Of a DNA stretch of 64,000 nt, positions 9,541 through 17,747 are shown one piece after another; within the stretch, counting starts at the first letter, position 1, and the number at the start of each line of letters is the position of its first letter. The stretch is from contig JAEOUA010000001.1 in assembly GCA_016839555.1 (NCBI GenBank), forward strand, positions 1 to 64,000, read 5' to 3'. The translations under genes and the position numbers were made by a program. The notes under the pieces were generated by a model, which saw only the letters and a program-made list of their open reading frames with translations, was not told the origin of the DNA and searched no databases. Source of the stretch: Promethearchaeota archaeon. Lineage in GTDB: Archaea > Asgardarchaeota > Lokiarchaeia > Sigyniarchaeales > SOKP01.

Positions 9541-10044
9541 GATATGTCTTCTTAGTTCTGTTGATTATTTAATTATAATTTTCTTATATTCATAACTTAA
9601 CTAGCAATGAAAAAAATGAACTATATATAAATCTTTTTTCTTTCTATTTTTCATAAGATCCTATACATCCGGAATTATTTTAATTTTTTAAATCTAAAGA
9701 AAGCATATCATTAAATTTGTTGCTCATTATCCATCTTTATTATTATTTTTCTTGCGGTATAAATAAAATCTATTTAATTTCCCTCTGATTATTCCAGCGA
9801 AAAATATCAATTTATTTACCATAAGAGTTTCACTTATTTAACCTGTATCTCAATCTATTATAATCCTCGATTTGCTAAATTAAGTTGCTAATAGCAATTA
9901 TAAGAGAAAAAGAATTTTCAATTAAATAAGAGGAAAAAATAAGATTATTACTTCAACGCAATAAATCTCTTATATTCATTGTAATAATATCATATTTTAC
10001 TTGAATTATGAATTCATAATAAATTTTTTACACTCTACTTAAGA
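9541..10044. other. Intergenic region without a supported gene
   Basis: About 500 bp of AT-rich DNA between the divergent LRR gene and the leader of gene C. No open frame, RNA gene or strong hairpin was recognised. The promoter of the LRR gene is expected near 9550-9620 (reverse strand, actatatataaatc-like sequence near 9620). Confidence 0.4.
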
Positions 10045-10306
10045 AAGGCCATCTATGTTTTTAGATTATAAGAATAATAAAATAGAACAAGATATTATGA
10101 TTAATTGGCAACCTTATAAAAAACCAAAAAACCAATTGCATTTAAAACATTCTTCAATATTGAGTAAAGAAAAAATCAAGTAAAAATCAATAAAAACATA
10201 GGTTTTAAGGTATTATGAGGAAATAAGTAAAAAATGATTCAAGAAGATAAATCAAAAGGTATATATATAAAATAATATTATATAAAAACCATTAAGGTGA
10301 AATAAA
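10045..10306 (+). repeat. Duplicated upstream region, copy 2 (gene C leader)
   Basis: Second copy of the 260-bp leader found before gene A at 2270-2530, including the TATA element (aaaggtatatatataaaat, from 10255) and the ttaaggtgaaataaa ribosome-binding module immediately before the ATG at 10307. Confidence 0.85.
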
Positions 10307-11647
10307 ATGGCTAATAAAAAAAAATTAGCTTTAATTCTTATTCCGATAATAGTAGCTGGAGTCTTAATCCTTAGTTTATCAATCGCGTTTTGGCCTCGAG
10401 AAGGAGAAGAGGGTGACAACTTATTATTATTGCCCCCAGACGGACAAATCCAAGAAAATCCTTTTGTATCTGTGTGGGATACTTCAAAACCTGGGGTAAG
10501 TAATAGTTCTCAAGTGCAATTACCCTTAGAATCAAATGGAACCTATAATTTTAATGTTGATTGGGGCGATGGGAATAATAATATGATTACAAGCTGGGAC
10601 GATACTAATAAAAATCATACATATGCTTCAGGAGGTGTATATACTATTAGTATCACAGGAACAATTGAAGGTTGGAGTTTCAGAAATGTAGGCGATGAAG
10701 AGAAATTACTTGAAATTAAGCAATGGAGTGACTTACGCTTGGGAAATTCAGGAAGATATTTCTATGGGTGTGCTAACCTTAATATTACCGCAACGGATAT
10801 TTTAAATTTAACAGGTACAACTACTTTAGCACAAGCTTTTCGAGGATGCACCAATATAGATCAAGTACCGAATATGAATCAATGGGATGTATCAAGTGTT
10901 ACTAATATGAGCTTTATGTTGTTTGATGCTGAGAATTTTAACCAAGATATTGGGGATTGGAATGTATCGAGCGTTACAGAAATGAGGTTTATGTTCCATG
11001 GTGCGCATATATTCAACCAAGACATTGGGGATTGGAATGTATCGAGCGTTACAGATATGAGCTATATGTTCCAAGAGGCTCATAAATTTAATAAGGATAT
11101 TGGTAGCTGGGATGTTTCGAGCGTTACAGATATGAGCTATATGTTCCGTTATGCTCTTGATTTCAACCAAAGTATTGGGGGTTGGCATGTATCGAGTGTG
11201 ACGGATATGAGCGGAATGTTCCATTCGGCTACTGATTTCAACCAAGATATTGGCAGTTGGGATGTATCAAGCGTCACAGATATGAACTATATGTTCCAAA
11301 ATGCTAATAATTTCAATAAAAATTTAAATAGCTGGGATGTTTCAAGCGTTACAAATATGTTGGGAATGTTTTATTCTGCAGATATTTTCAATCAAAATAT
11401 AAGTAGTTGGAATATATCAAGCGTTACAGTCATGATTGGTATGTTAAACGGTACTTCATTATCTACAGCGAATTATGATAGCTTGCTCATTGGATGGTCA
11501 AATTTAACATCAGGAGTGCAAAGTGGTGTCGTCCTTGGCGTAGGGGATTTAAAATATACTTCGGGCGGCGCTGCTGAGTATGCCCATGATATAGTCCTTA
11601 TCAAGAATAATGGCTGGCACATTAATGATGGAGGGCCAACTCCTTGA
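10307..11647 (+). CDS. BspA-like (DUF285-type) repeat surface protein C
   Basis: At 446 residues this is the shortest paralogue. Its 192-residue N-terminal part (signal-anchor helix 8-29, PKD-like domain with VDWGDGN at 84-90, then [10 protein letters not shown]) closely follows protein A. Eight repeats start at Trp193, seven of them complete, and the cap SLLIGWSNL to INDGG matches A. It has nine fewer repeats than A, yet the flanking domains are conserved, so the difference lies in the array. Its leader and promoter are duplicates of those of gene A. It is convergent with gene D. The same outside-facing, membrane-tethered topology is inferred. No catalytic motif is seen. Confidence 0.9.
   Translation: MANKKKLALILIPIIVAGVLILSLSIAFWPREGEEGDNLLLLPPDGQIQENPFVSVWDTSKPGVSNSSQVQLPLESNGTYNFNVDWGDGNNNMITSWDDTNKNHTYASGGVYTISITGTIEGWSFRNVGDEEKLLEIKQWSDLRLGNSGRYFYGCANLNITATDILNLTGTTTLAQAFRGCTNIDQVPNMNQWDVSSVTNMSFMLFDAENFNQDIGDWNVSSVTEMRFMFHGAHIFNQDIGDWNVSSVTDMSYMFQEAHKFNKDIGSWDVSSVTDMSYMFRYALDFNQSIGGWHVSSVTDMSGMFHSATDFNQDIGSWDVSSVTDMNYMFQNANNFNKNLNSWDVSSVTNMLGMFYSADIFNQNISSWNISSVTVMIGMLNGTSLSTANYDSLLIGWSNLTSGVQSGVVLGVGDLKYTSGGAAEYAHDIVLIKNNGWHINDGGPTP
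10883..11407 (+). repeat. 75-bp tandem coding repeats, 7 complete units (gene C)
   Basis: Seven in-frame 75-bp units, each starting at the conserved Trp codon. They are more uniform than in gene A, with gtatcgagcgttacagatatga-like strings recurring in successive units. Confidence 0.9.
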
Positions 11648-11728
11648 GTTCGAATTGAAAAAACATTGATGAATACAAAAAAATCTAACTCTTTTTTTTT
11701 CTTTCAACCTTTTATTTTGCTCAAAAGA

Positions 11729-11945
11729 ATTGATATACGTTTAAAAAAAATCCGATTTACGTTGATCTAATTAACTCCAATAAATTAAAGAATATGATAT
11801 AAATCTTAACTCTTATAAGTTTTTTCTATTTTTCTTATCTTATTTTCTTATATTTTTTTAAAAACCAATTTTAAGTAATTTAATCTCCATTAGAAATTTT
11901 TTAAAATTTTATAATTTGATATCAAAGTCTCATCAGTTTTTTTTA
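11729..11945 (+). repeat. Dispersed intergenic repeat R3
   Basis: Copy of the R1 repeat lying 3' of gene C: tccgatttacgttgatcta, then a T-rich string near 11820, then taatctccattagaaatttt. It is the positional equivalent of R1 after gene A and extends to about 11945, where homology with the A flank ends. The rest of 11648-12160 is noncoding. Confidence 0.8.
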
Positions 11946-12160
11946 AATAATCTTAAATAATAACATTACATCAAATTTTTAATTTGAATTTAGTTTTTTA
12001 GCTACTTGGTTTTTTCAGACTTTCATTTAAATAATTAATAATTAGGCTAATAAGGTGGTAAGGAGTGATCGTAAATAAATTAAGATTTGATAGAGAATAA
12101 AAACAAGTAAAAAAGAAAAAAAAGGGAATTAGATTTAGGATTAGTTAACATATCTTCAAT

Positions 12161-14317
12161 TTAAAGCCAATTGGGTCCACCATCTGTAATTGTCCAATAA
12201 TAATTACCTATAAGAGATAACCTCGCGCCAAGAGCAGCCAAAGAATACTTTGAATTTCCTCCATGAAAGTGGACAAAAGTTTGCAGTGTTGGCAAACTCG
12301 CCCATCCATTGAGCAGATTTTCATAATTTGATGTTGATAAAGTAACATCTAAAAACATTTCTGTCATATTTCTGACGCTTGACACATCCCAGTTGCCAAT
12401 ATTTTGGTCGAATGAATCAGCATAACTAAACATCCAGTTCATATATGTCACACTCGACACATCCCAGCTACCAATATCTTGGTTAAAATTATCAGCATGA
12501 TAGAACATCCCGCTCATATATTCTACGCGTGAAACATTCCAGCCCCCAATATCTTGGTCGAATGAATCAGCAAAACTAAACATCCAGTTCATATCTGTGA
12601 CACTGGAAATATCCCAGCCCCCAATATCTTTATTAAAATCACCAGCATCCCAAAACATACTGCTCATATCTGTCACACTAGAGGTATTCCAGCTTCCTAT
12701 ATCTTGGTCGAAGGCATAAGCATGACCAAACATCCATTCCATGTTTTTCACATTCGACACATCCCAGCTGCCAATAGGCTGGTTGAATTTTTCAGCATAA
12801 TCGAACATATAGCTCATATCTGTGACACTTGAGACGTCCCAGCTTCCTATAGGTTGATTGAAATTGGTAGCACCACAGAACATTCGGTGCATGGCTGTCA
12901 CACCCGACACATTCCAGCCCCCAATAGGCTGGTTGAACGCCTTAGCATTGCAGAATATCTGTCTCATATTTTTGACACTCGATACATCCCAGCTGCTAAT
13001 ATCTTGGTTAAATTTATCAGCACTCCAAAACATATGATTCATATTTTCCACGCTTGAGGTATTCCAGCCGCCAATATCTTGGTTAAATGCATTAGCCTGA
13101 CCGAACATCCAACTCATGTCGATAACGCTCGAGGTATCCCACCCACTAATATCTTGGTTGAAGACATCTAGTTCGCAAAACATACTACCCATATATTGAA
13201 CATTCGATACGTTCCAGCTACCAATAGGTTGGTCGAAGGCATCAGCATAATAGAACATATAGCTCATATCTTTGACGGATGAGGTATCCCACCCGCTAAT
13301 ATCTTTGTTGAAAGTTTTAGTATGGGAAAACATCCCGTTCATAGTTATAACATTTGAGACATCCCAGCCGCCAATATCTTTATTGAAATCATCAGCATTG
13401 TGGAACATATCATTCATATTAGTAACACTTGACACATTCCAGCTGCCAATATCTTGATTAAAAGCTTTGGCACCCCAGAACATCCACATCATATTTTCTA
13501 CGCATGAAACATCCCAGTCCCCAATATCTTGGTTAAAAATATCAGTATCACGGAACATTCTGTACATATTCGTCACACTTGACACATCCCAATTACCAAT
13601 ATCTTGATTAAATGAATCGGCTTGAAGAAACATCCCACTCATATCAGTAACGCTCGAAACATCCCAGCTGCTAATATTTTGGTCAAAAGAAGTGGCATCA
13701 CGGAACATCTCATTCATATCGGTGATGTGCGATACATCCCATTGATTCATATTGGGTACTTGATCTATTTTGGTACATCCTCGAAAAGCTCGCATTAAAG
13801 TAGTTGTTCCCGTTAAATCCAAAATATCCGTCGCGGTAATGTTAAGGTTAGCGCACCCCCAAAAGTACCTTCCTGAATTCCCTAAACGCAGGTCGCCCCA
13901 TTGCTTAATTTCAAGTAATTTCTCTTCATCGCCATCATCATTGAAGCGCCATCCAATAATCTTTCCGGTGATATTGATGGTGTATATACCTGGTGAATCA
14001 TAAGTGTGCAGTACTTGTGGTTGATTCCATTTTTTAATCTTATTTTTAGTCCCATCCCCCCAGTCAACTAGAAATAAATAATTTCCGTTCGATTCCAAGG
14101 GTAATTTCACTTGAGTGTCATTACTTGATCCGGGTTTTGTGGTATCCCATACGGATGAAAAATTCTTTCCAATTACCACTTGTTCTGTCAGGGGTAAGAA
14201 TAATTGTTCTCCCTCCTGTTCTTCTTTGGGCCAGAGCGCGATTGAAACACCAATAGCCACTCCGCTCACTATTAAGACAGCTATAACTACCGCTGCAAGA
14301 ATTTTTTTATCGATCAT
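12161..14317 (-). CDS. BspA-like (DUF285-type) repeat surface protein D
   Basis: This 718-residue protein shares its 192-residue N-terminal part with protein B (signal-anchor helix 5-29, VDWGDGT at 84-90, [12 protein letters not shown]). It then carries 18 complete 25-residue repeats and a partial 19th, ending in a cap with [12 protein letters not shown] and ITDGGPNWL. Repeats 2-10 correspond in order to those of B (LQADSF, RDTDIF, WGAKAF, HNADDF, SHTKTF, YYADAF, CELD, GQANAF, WSADKF). From repeat 11 onward the two proteins have different repeats. The start at 14317 is supported by the promoter and ribosome-binding module shared with A and C. It is predicted extracellular and membrane-tethered; function is inferred from the BspA-like family only. 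Confidence 0.9.
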   Translation of the reverse strand: MIDKKILAAVVIAVLIVSGVAIGVSIALWPKEEQEGEQLFLPLTEQVVIGKNFSSVWDTTKPGSSNDTQVKLPLESNGNYLFLVDWGDGTKNKIKKWNQPQVLHTYDSPGIYTINITGKIIGWRFNDDGDEEKLLEIKQWGDLRLGNSGRYFWGCANLNITATDILDLTGTTTLMRAFRGCTKIDQVPNMNQWDVSHITDMNEMFRDATSFDQNISSWDVSSVTDMSGMFLQADSFNQDIGNWDVSSVTNMYRMFRDTDIFNQDIGDWDVSCVENMMWMFWGAKAFNQDIGSWNVSSVTNMNDMFHNADDFNKDIGGWDVSNVITMNGMFSHTKTFNKDISGWDTSSVKDMSYMFYYADAFDQPIGSWNVSNVQYMGSMFCELDVFNQDISGWDTSSVIDMSWMFGQANAFNQDIGGWNTSSVENMNHMFWSADKFNQDISSWDVSSVKNMRQIFCNAKAFNQPIGGWNVSGVTAMHRMFCGATNFNQPIGSWDVSSVTDMSYMFDYAEKFNQPIGSWDVSNVKNMEWMFGHAYAFDQDIGSWNTSSVTDMSSMFWDAGDFNKDIGGWDISSVTDMNWMFSFADSFDQDIGGWNVSRVEYMSGMFYHADNFNQDIGSWDVSSVTYMNWMFSYADSFDQNIGNWDVSSVRNMTEMFLDVTLSTSNYENLLNGWASLPTLQTFVHFHGGNSKYSLAALGARLSLIGNYYWTITDGGPNWL
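12392..13741 (-). repeat. 75-bp tandem coding repeats, 18 complete units (gene D)
   Basis: Eighteen in-frame 75-bp units encoding the repeat domain of protein D. The units between about 12992 and 13666 are near-copies of the corresponding units of gene B (6860-7534). Confidence 0.9.
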
Positions 14318-14370
14318 TTTATTTCACCTTAATGATTTTCATATAAGATTATTTTAAATATATACCTTTT
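14315..14370 (-). promoter_or_regulatory. Shared promoter module (copy at gene D)
   Basis: Read on the reverse strand: aaaggtatatatttaaaat, cttatatgaaaa, then ttaaggtgaaataaa next to the ATG at 14317. This is the same module as before genes A and C. The D upstream region beyond it resembles that of gene B, so the module marks a junction between two homology blocks. Confidence 0.7.
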
Positions 14371-14384
14371 GGTTGATCAACTTG

Positions 14385-14740
14385 GTTCATCTTGTACTTA
14401 TTCCGCAATTTTTTATAGAATAATTATGTTTCTCTAATGTTTAAAAGGATGCAAATTAATCAAATCATATTATATAACACCTTATTATTTTCAATTTTGG
14501 AGTGCATAATAATTAAATAAAAAATCGGGATAAAAATAGAGGTTAAAATGGGGATAATATTCAGAATTCTCAATCCTGAATTATAAAAGTATATAAGTTC
14601 AAAAAAATCCAATTTACGTTGATCTAATTAATTCAAATTTATTAAGAGCATGATGTAAATCTCAAATTTTATAACTTTTTCCAATTTTTTATTTTCTTTT
14701 TCTTATTCTATTCTTTTTTTTGAATACAATTTTATATTAT
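14385..14740 (-). repeat. Duplicated upstream region of genes B and D (copy at D, includes R4)
   Basis: Matches 8262-8590. Its right end is dispersed repeat R4 (14581-14740), with aatccaatttacgttgatct, a T-rich string and ttgaatacaatttta. The last of these is shared with the partial copy R5 after the toxin remnant. Positions 14741-15010 are AT-rich and hold no supported gene. Confidence 0.8.
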
Positions 14741-15010
14741 TAAATTAGCATACCCTAATATTTTTAGATTTTTATATTCTAAATTAGGAAAATCAAACTT
14801 TCTAGAAATTACTAAAAAAAATAAATAAAAAGGTATTTAAAAGATATTTAACCATCCCTCATTTAATTCTAACCTTTTTAGTTTCTTTAGGATGAATTTA
14901 AAAACACCTTAGACTCTATTTTTAATTAATATTATGAAAAAACCAAAAATTTTATAGAAATTAAGATTATATATTTAGTAGATTCTTTTAATTAACTAAG
15001 GTTTATTATC

Positions 15011-15196
15011 ATGGCAACAGAAAAGGAAAATATTATAGAAATGATAAAACGTCTTCCTAATGACGTAAGCATGGAAGATATAATTGAAGCAATATATATT
15101 AGACAAAAAATAGAGAAAGGATTAAAAGATTCTGAAGAAGGAAGATTTTTTACATATGAAGAAGCTAAAGAGCTTTTAGCAAAATGGTTGAAGTAA
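15011..15196 (+). CDS. Antitoxin-like small protein of a ParE/RelE-type module
   Basis: This 61-residue acidic protein begins MATEKENIIEMIKRLPNDVS and continues with EDIIEAIYIRQKIEKGLKDS and a C-terminal FTYEEAKELLAKWLK. This is the layout of short antitoxins that pair with RelE/ParE toxins: a helical dimerising front and a C-terminal toxin-binding helix. Its last 13 bases overlap the start of a toxin-like reading frame at 15184, the usual translationally coupled order. The toxin partner is truncated, so the module is probably no longer active as a pair. The antitoxin itself looks intact. Specific subfamily is not assigned. Confidence 0.7.
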   Translation: MATEKENIIEMIKRLPNDVSMEDIIEAIYIRQKIEKGLKDSEEGRFFTYEEAKELLAKWLK

Positions 15197-15235
15197 AGTG
15201 GACAAAAAAAGCTCTTAAAGAATTAGATAACATAG
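15176..15235 (+). repeat. Imperfect direct repeat, left copy (toxin start)
   Basis: About 60 bp beginning ttagcaaaatg and covering the antitoxin end and toxin start match 16080-16138 at roughly 80% identity with one single-base gap. The two copies flank the 840-bp segment with the zinc-ribbon-like and GNAT-like genes. Confidence 0.75.
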
Positions 15236-15249
15236 CTTATTGTAAATAG
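15184..15249 (+). pseudogene. Truncated ParE/RelE-type toxin, N-terminal fragment
   Basis: Overlapping the antitoxin stop, an ATG opens a 21-codon frame, MVEVKWTKKALKELDNIAYC followed by Lys and a stop. The sequence VKWTKKALKELDNIA is the characteristic first beta strand and helix of RelE/ParE-superfamily toxins, which normally run to about 90-100 residues. Everything after this helix is missing here. A homologous but also damaged continuation lies 0.9 kb downstream. Confidence 0.7.
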
Positions 15250-15319
15250 ATGCATAGAAATTAATAGTAGAGTTTCTATTTAATATTTGAAAAAAAAAAA
15301 TAATAAAAAAGGATAAAAT

Positions 15320-15505
15320 ATGGAGAAAACAGAAGAGAATGATTCTATATCAAAAAAGCCAGAGACTATTTGTTCTATTTGTGGAAGAAAAATTCCTTCT
15401 GGAGAGTATTATTCCAAGAGTATCATTACTGGAAAGATTACATGTTCTAATTGTGATAATGGTGTGTTGGTGAAAGGAGAATTATTATTTTCTCTTGATG
15501 ATTAG
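15320..15505 (+). CDS. Small zinc-ribbon-like protein
   Basis: This 61-residue protein has two paired-cysteine knuckles, CSICGRK (about 18-24) and CSNCDNG (about 42-48), 24 residues apart. It can therefore bind one zinc ion. The N-terminus is acidic and the C-terminus is KGELLFSLDD. A purine-rich ribosome-binding stretch (aaaaaaggataaaat) precedes the ATG. It lies 29 bp before the GNAT-like gene on the same strand, suggesting one operon. No family is assigned. A role in nucleic-acid or protein binding is only a guess from the zinc knuckles. Confidence 0.65.
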   Translation: MEKTEENDSISKKPETICSICGRKIPSGEYYSKSIITGKITCSNCDNGVLVKGELLFSLDD

Positions 15506-15534
15506 AATATAAACATAAGATATCTGAAAATTTT

Positions 15535-16083
15535 ATGTATTTCTTTCGCAGAATTTCTAAAACTGATGCTCATTTTAAATTTATTACTGGTAATAAAGCA
15601 TTTGATGAAAAAAATCCAGATGGGAGCTTAAAAAATTATCTGGATGATGATCTTATGACTGGTGGTGAATTTCTCACTTTCCTTTTCTTAGAAAAAAAGG
15701 ATCCTGATAATGGATTAATAATAGGTCTACTTAGATATAAAAATGCAAATAAAGCAGAATTCTTTTCTGAACTTGATAAGTGTAATGTGGATAAAGAGAT
15801 AAAAGATCTTTTGATCAAAGAATTAGATACATCTAAATTCTCTATTATCTATTTAAGCCGAATTGGTGTTATTAAAAATTTTCAAGATATGAATATAGGT
15901 CAAATAATAAGTAATTTTTTTGAATTTCTAATGAAAAGGAATCGACAGAGAACTTTTATTTATCTGAAAATTATAGAAAAACAAAAAACCTTTATTGGGC
16001 CATCTTATGATTTTATTGGGCATAATGACGATAAAAAATGGGGAAGTTATTATTTGGTCTCAAAATTTTTAAAATTTGATTAG
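15535..16083 (+). CDS. GNAT-like N-acetyltransferase
   Basis: This 182-residue protein resembles small GNAT acetyltransferases. A GLIIGLLRYKN strand (about 61-71) is followed by IIYLSRIGVIKNFQDMNIGQ (about 104-123), the V/I-x-x-x-x-Q/R-x-x-x-G/I-G pattern that precedes the acetyl-CoA pyrophosphate loop. The helix IISNFFEFLMKR and a late strand IYLKII come next. GNAT proteins of this size transfer acetyl from acetyl-CoA to small molecules, proteins or tRNA. The substrate is unknown. It follows the zinc-ribbon-like gene by 29 bp. Its last codons and stop fall inside the right copy of the direct repeat. Its position inside a broken toxin locus makes a toxin-antitoxin-type GNAT conceivable but unproven. 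Confidence 0.6.
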   Translation: MYFFRRISKTDAHFKFITGNKAFDEKNPDGSLKNYLDDDLMTGGEFLTFLFLEKKDPDNGLIIGLLRYKNANKAEFFSELDKCNVDKEIKDLLIKELDTSKFSIIYLSRIGVIKNFQDMNIGQIISNFFEFLMKRNRQRTFIYLKIIEKQKTFIGPSYDFIGHNDDKKWGSYYLVSKFLKFD

Positions 16084-16138
16084 CAAAATGTTTAAATAAA
16101 ATAGACAATAAATGCTCTTGAAGGATTAGACGATATAG
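16080..16138 (+). repeat. Imperfect direct repeat, right copy (toxin start)
   Basis: Right partner of 15176-15235. It begins ttagcaaaatg inside the last codons of the GNAT-like gene and continues through a tgg-to-tag change that destroys the toxin frame. Confidence 0.75.
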
Positions 16139-16206
16139 GGAAAAACCTCTTTAAAGATTCGCCTAAATATGCCCAAATATTAGTAAAGCAAATTTATGAA
16201 ATGATA
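16088..16206 (+). pseudogene. ParE/RelE-type toxin remnant
   Basis: In one frame from 16111 the DNA encodes NALEGLDDIGKNLF, then KDSPKYAQILVKQIYEM. The block KDSPKYA-x-x-x-V-K-x-I is a hallmark of RelE/ParE toxins. The start region is damaged: one base is missing, there is a TAA after MFK, and TAG stands where the first copy has the Trp codon. The coding similarity ends near 16206, exactly where dispersed repeat R5 begins, so the C-terminal half is gone. Confidence 0.75.
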
Positions 16207-16320
16207 ATTTTTTATTTTATTTCTCTTATTCTATTTTTTTTTTTGAATACAATTTTCGATGATTTAATTTCCATTAGACTTTTTTAGTATTTATAATATG
16301 AAGTGAGAATCTTAAAGAAA
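16207..16320 (+). repeat. Dispersed repeat R5 (right-half copy)
   Basis: Starts with a T-rich string, then ttgaatacaatttt (shared with R4) and gatttaatttccattaga plus a tgagaatctt end shared with R1. It lacks the ttacgttgatct core. It abuts the truncated toxin. The rest of 16321-16509 holds only the promoter of the next gene (tttatatat near 16449). Confidence 0.65.
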
Positions 16321-16509
16321 TTAATTTATACTTTCTATGAGTTTTTCCTAAATAGTTTCATTTATTAAAAAATAAGGTCAATTTCCAAGGCTACCATATT
16401 AGGTCTTCTAAAAAATTTCAATTATATTTGTGCGTGTTCAATCAAAAGATTTATATATGATTTATTATTAAATAAAAACCGTCCAATTATTAATTAAAAG
16501 GTAAAAAAA

Positions 16510-17226
16510 ATGGAATCCAAAAAAACCACTAATATTGTACTTAGTATTATTTTAATTGCAGTAGGGGGTTTAATCATAATTGGAGCAATGCTACCAATCG
16601 GAAATGGAACCTTAGATTTCGGATTTTGGGGATTTAATGTTACTATTGGTATTGGGGTTACTTTTACTGATATAAATATAATATTTAATCCGCTTTTAGG
16701 TAAATTTATTGTTGAATACATTAATCCCCTGGCTGTATTAGACCTTGATATATTATATTTTCTTGGAGTATATGATATAGTATACGCCGCAATATATACA
16801 GCGTTGGTCAGTTCCCCAATATTAAGATGGCTTATGGTGTTTGTAATAATAGCAGGGATCGTTATTGCATTATTTGGAGTTTTAAAGCTATTAAAAGTGT
16901 TAGAGGTTATTCCGGGAGCAGAAAATTTCTTAGGTGAGAGATCTATTGGTCTTGGGATTATATTTTTAATTGCTGGTGCTGCGGCAATTTTCCTTATCAT
17001 ATTTGAATTTATTTTGTTTAGTACTCAAGTCCTTCCAGGAATTAAATCATTTCATGAATTGGATGCATTTGCTATAGGTACTATATTTCCAGAAATGAAT
17101 ACAAAAGCACTACCATTAGCAGGATTTTATATAGTTTTGATTTCGGCAATAGGCGGATTGGTAGTATCTATTTATTTACTTATTACAACGAGAGCCCCAG
17201 AACAAGGAACAACAACAAAAATGTAA
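16510..17226 (+). CDS. Hypothetical four-helix membrane protein
   Basis: This 238-residue protein has a hydrophobic helix at about 8-30 (IVLSIILIAVGGLIIIGAM), another around 112-132 (MVFVIIAGIVIALFGVL), one near 150-172 and one near 208-230. A poorly hydrophobic segment of about 80 residues lies between helices one and two and should face outside. A TATA-like tttatatat at 16449 and ggtaaa before the ATG support the start. The family is not recognised and no catalytic motif is visible. It is monocistronic. The layout recalls archaeal small membrane proteins of unknown function. Confidence 0.75.
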   Translation: MESKKTTNIVLSIILIAVGGLIIIGAMLPIGNGTLDFGFWGFNVTIGIGVTFTDINIIFNPLLGKFIVEYINPLAVLDLDILYFLGVYDIVYAAIYTALVSSPILRWLMVFVIIAGIVIALFGVLKLLKVLEVIPGAENFLGERSIGLGIIFLIAGAAAIFLIIFEFILFSTQVLPGIKSFHELDAFAIGTIFPEMNTKALPLAGFYIVLISAIGGLVVSIYLLITTRAPEQGTTTKM

Positions 17227-17484
17227 TTTTAAACTCAAATCAAAGGAATTTAATATTTCTTTGTATGTTTTTTTAATCATTTTAAACCATACTTATTTTA
17301 GGGATTTCTAATTTGTGATTCTTCTAAAGGCTAATATTGAAGCGCTAAGGAAATATAAGAAACTGGTTTATAACTCTGTTTTTATTTATAATTTACGTGT
17401 TTTGTAATTTTAAATCTTAATAGATAATTGATTTTATTTTCTATTAAACATATATTTGAAAAAATAATTTTTAACAAAAAGAGA

Positions 17485-17645
17485 GTAGAAAATAGGGGTC
17501 CTCGCTTATAATCATACCTAACAGGGAGAGATAAAGAAGATTTCCACTTTAACTAGTTAAAGTAGAACACCAAAAGACAAAAATCCAGGGATTTAAGCAA
17601 GGTTTCCCTATTTTCTTGACAGGTATGTAAATCATATACTGTCAA
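17485..17645. ncRNA. Candidate structured RNA (strand not determined)
   Basis: In the 520-bp gap after the membrane-protein gene, gaaaataggg (17488-17497) pairs perfectly with ccctattttc (17606-17615). Inside it, cctcgctt pairs with aagcaagg except for one mismatch. The closed region holds an 18-bp palindrome actttaactagttaaagt and a small aaatc/gattt hairpin. Directly next to it ttgacag (17616-17622) pairs with ctgtcaa (17639-17645). The block is GC-richer than its flanks and has no open frame. This is consistent with a stable RNA, but no known RNA family was recognised. Confidence 0.4.
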
Positions 17646-17747
17646 ATTTAGAATAACTTCATTTATATTTAAATCCTTCCTTTTTAGAAATATAGTTTTA
17701 TTTTCCACTATAAGAGGAGTCTTGAGAATTTTGATCTATTATACAAA

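Noticed and set aside
16494..17000. Antisense frame of 168 codons over the membrane-protein gene
   Set aside because: Mirror of the hydrophobic sense frame; the sense frame has the promoter, ribosome-binding region and membrane-protein pattern.
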